A stretch of DNA of 6,081 bases from Syntrophomonas sp. Its GTDB lineage: Bacteria; Bacillota; Syntrophomonadia; Syntrophomonadales; Syntrophomonadaceae. The DNA is taken from assembly GCA_028693695.1 (NCBI GenBank), contig JAQUUV010000131.1:1-6081 (forward strand), in the 5' to 3' direction. Shown in pieces: positions 5,711 to 6,081 of this stretch. A program made the translations under genes and the position numbers. The notes under the pieces are model-generated. The model saw nothing but the letters and a program-made list of their open reading frames with translations, did not search any database and was not told the origin of the DNA. How positions within the stretch are numbered: position 1 is the stretch's first letter; every line of letters begins with the position of its first letter.

Positions 5711-6081
5711 ATGAAAAAAGTTAAGGTAATACTGGCCGATGCTAATGAGAATAGCAGATCCAGCATTAGAGAGTTATTAGAATTGGATAATTCTATCGAT
5801 GTGCTGGCCGAAGCTGCTAACGGCAAAGAAGTAATAGATAAGATAAAGAGCATGGAACCGGAAGTAGTAATTATGGACCTAAATATGCCGGAAATGGATG
5901 GCATTGAGACTACGCGTTATATTACCATTAATTATCCTCAGGTATTTGTAATTATTATTTCGGTGAATGATGACACGGCCAGCTTCAGGCAAGCTATGCT
6001 GGCGGGGGCCAAAGAATATCTGGTAAAACCGCTGTCAGCAGTCGAACTTAACCGTTCAGTAAAAGAGGTAGCGGTATTAAA
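5711..6081 (+). CDS. cpaE: CpaE/TadZ-like protein, N-terminal receiver domain (cut by window edge)
   Basis: The first 123 residues form a full response-regulator receiver: Asp10 in the acidic pocket (followed by Ala, so only one pocket acid is seen there), phospho-acceptor Asp56 in VVIMDLNMP, Ser84 as the switch residue, AMLAGAKEYLVKP with Tyr103, and Lys106. This wording, especially AMLAGAKEYLVKPLS, is typical of the receiver at the front of Gram-positive CpaE/TadZ, where a MinD/ParA-like ATPase domain follows and positions the Tad machinery. That ATPase lies beyond the window, so a stand-alone or DNA-binding response regulator is not excluded. GGGGG at 5699-5703 is 7 nt before ATG 5711, and the gene follows cpaB by 29 nt. 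The phosphorylation residues are intact, suggesting control by a histidine kinase. Confidence 0.82.
   Translation, partial: MKKVKVILADANENSRSSIRELLELDNSIDVLAEAANGKEVIDKIKSMEPEVVIMDLNMPEMDGIETTRYITINYPQVFVIIISVNDDTASFRQAMLAGAKEYLVKPLSAVELNRSVKEVAVL

Noticed and set aside
5644..5904. Minus-strand 86-codon frame opposite cpaB/cpaE
   Set aside because: It is antisense to the clear receiver domain of cpaE and has no supporting signals.

Overview
The window looks like a chromosomal segment of a Gram-positive bacterium, most likely an anaerobic member of the Clostridia (Peptococcaceae-like). This is inferred from three things: strong purine-rich Shine-Dalgarno sites, a CadC/CadA pair of the Gram-positive type, and a compact Flp/Tad pilus locus whose CpaE begins with a response-regulator receiver. 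The sequence alone does not fix the species. No tRNA, rRNA, CRISPR array or mobile element was seen.

Two divergent transcription units leave from one AT-rich intergenic region (about 2454-2704). Leftward on the minus strand is a metal-resistance operon, cadC-cadA. CadC is an ArsR/SmtB repressor with both known metal-site signatures. CadA is a P1B-2 Zn/Cd/Pb-exporting ATPase, cut by the left window edge just short of its C-terminus. The cad promoter (TTGACA, 17 nt, TATAAA) is overlapped by a perfect 20-2-20 inverted repeat centred on the classic ATATGAACA/TGTTCATAT operator core, so CadC should repress its own operon until metal binds.

Rightward on the plus strand is the start of a tight adherence (Tad/Flp, type IVc) pilus operon: flp (major prepilin), cpaA/tadV (prepilin peptidase), tadE (minor pseudopilin), a TadG-like membrane-anchored protein, cpaB/rcpC (SAF-domain assembly protein) and cpaE/tadZ (receiver domain at the N-terminus; the expected ATPase domain lies beyond the right edge). 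The peptidase should process Flp and probably TadE. CpaB and CpaE belong to the assembly and localisation machinery, and the motor and platform genes (cpaF, tadB, tadC) would be expected further right.

The most interesting signals are regulatory. A close match to a sigma-D/sigma-28 (motility sigma factor) promoter lies upstream of flp. The flp-cpaA gap holds a strong intrinsic terminator just before the cpaA ribosome-binding site, together with an upstream segment that can pair with the terminator's left arm, i.e. an antiterminator/terminator switch. An extended -10 promoter and an 8-nt direct repeat sit just upstream of that switch. This could set the ratio of pilin to assembly machinery, or gate assembly on an unknown signal.
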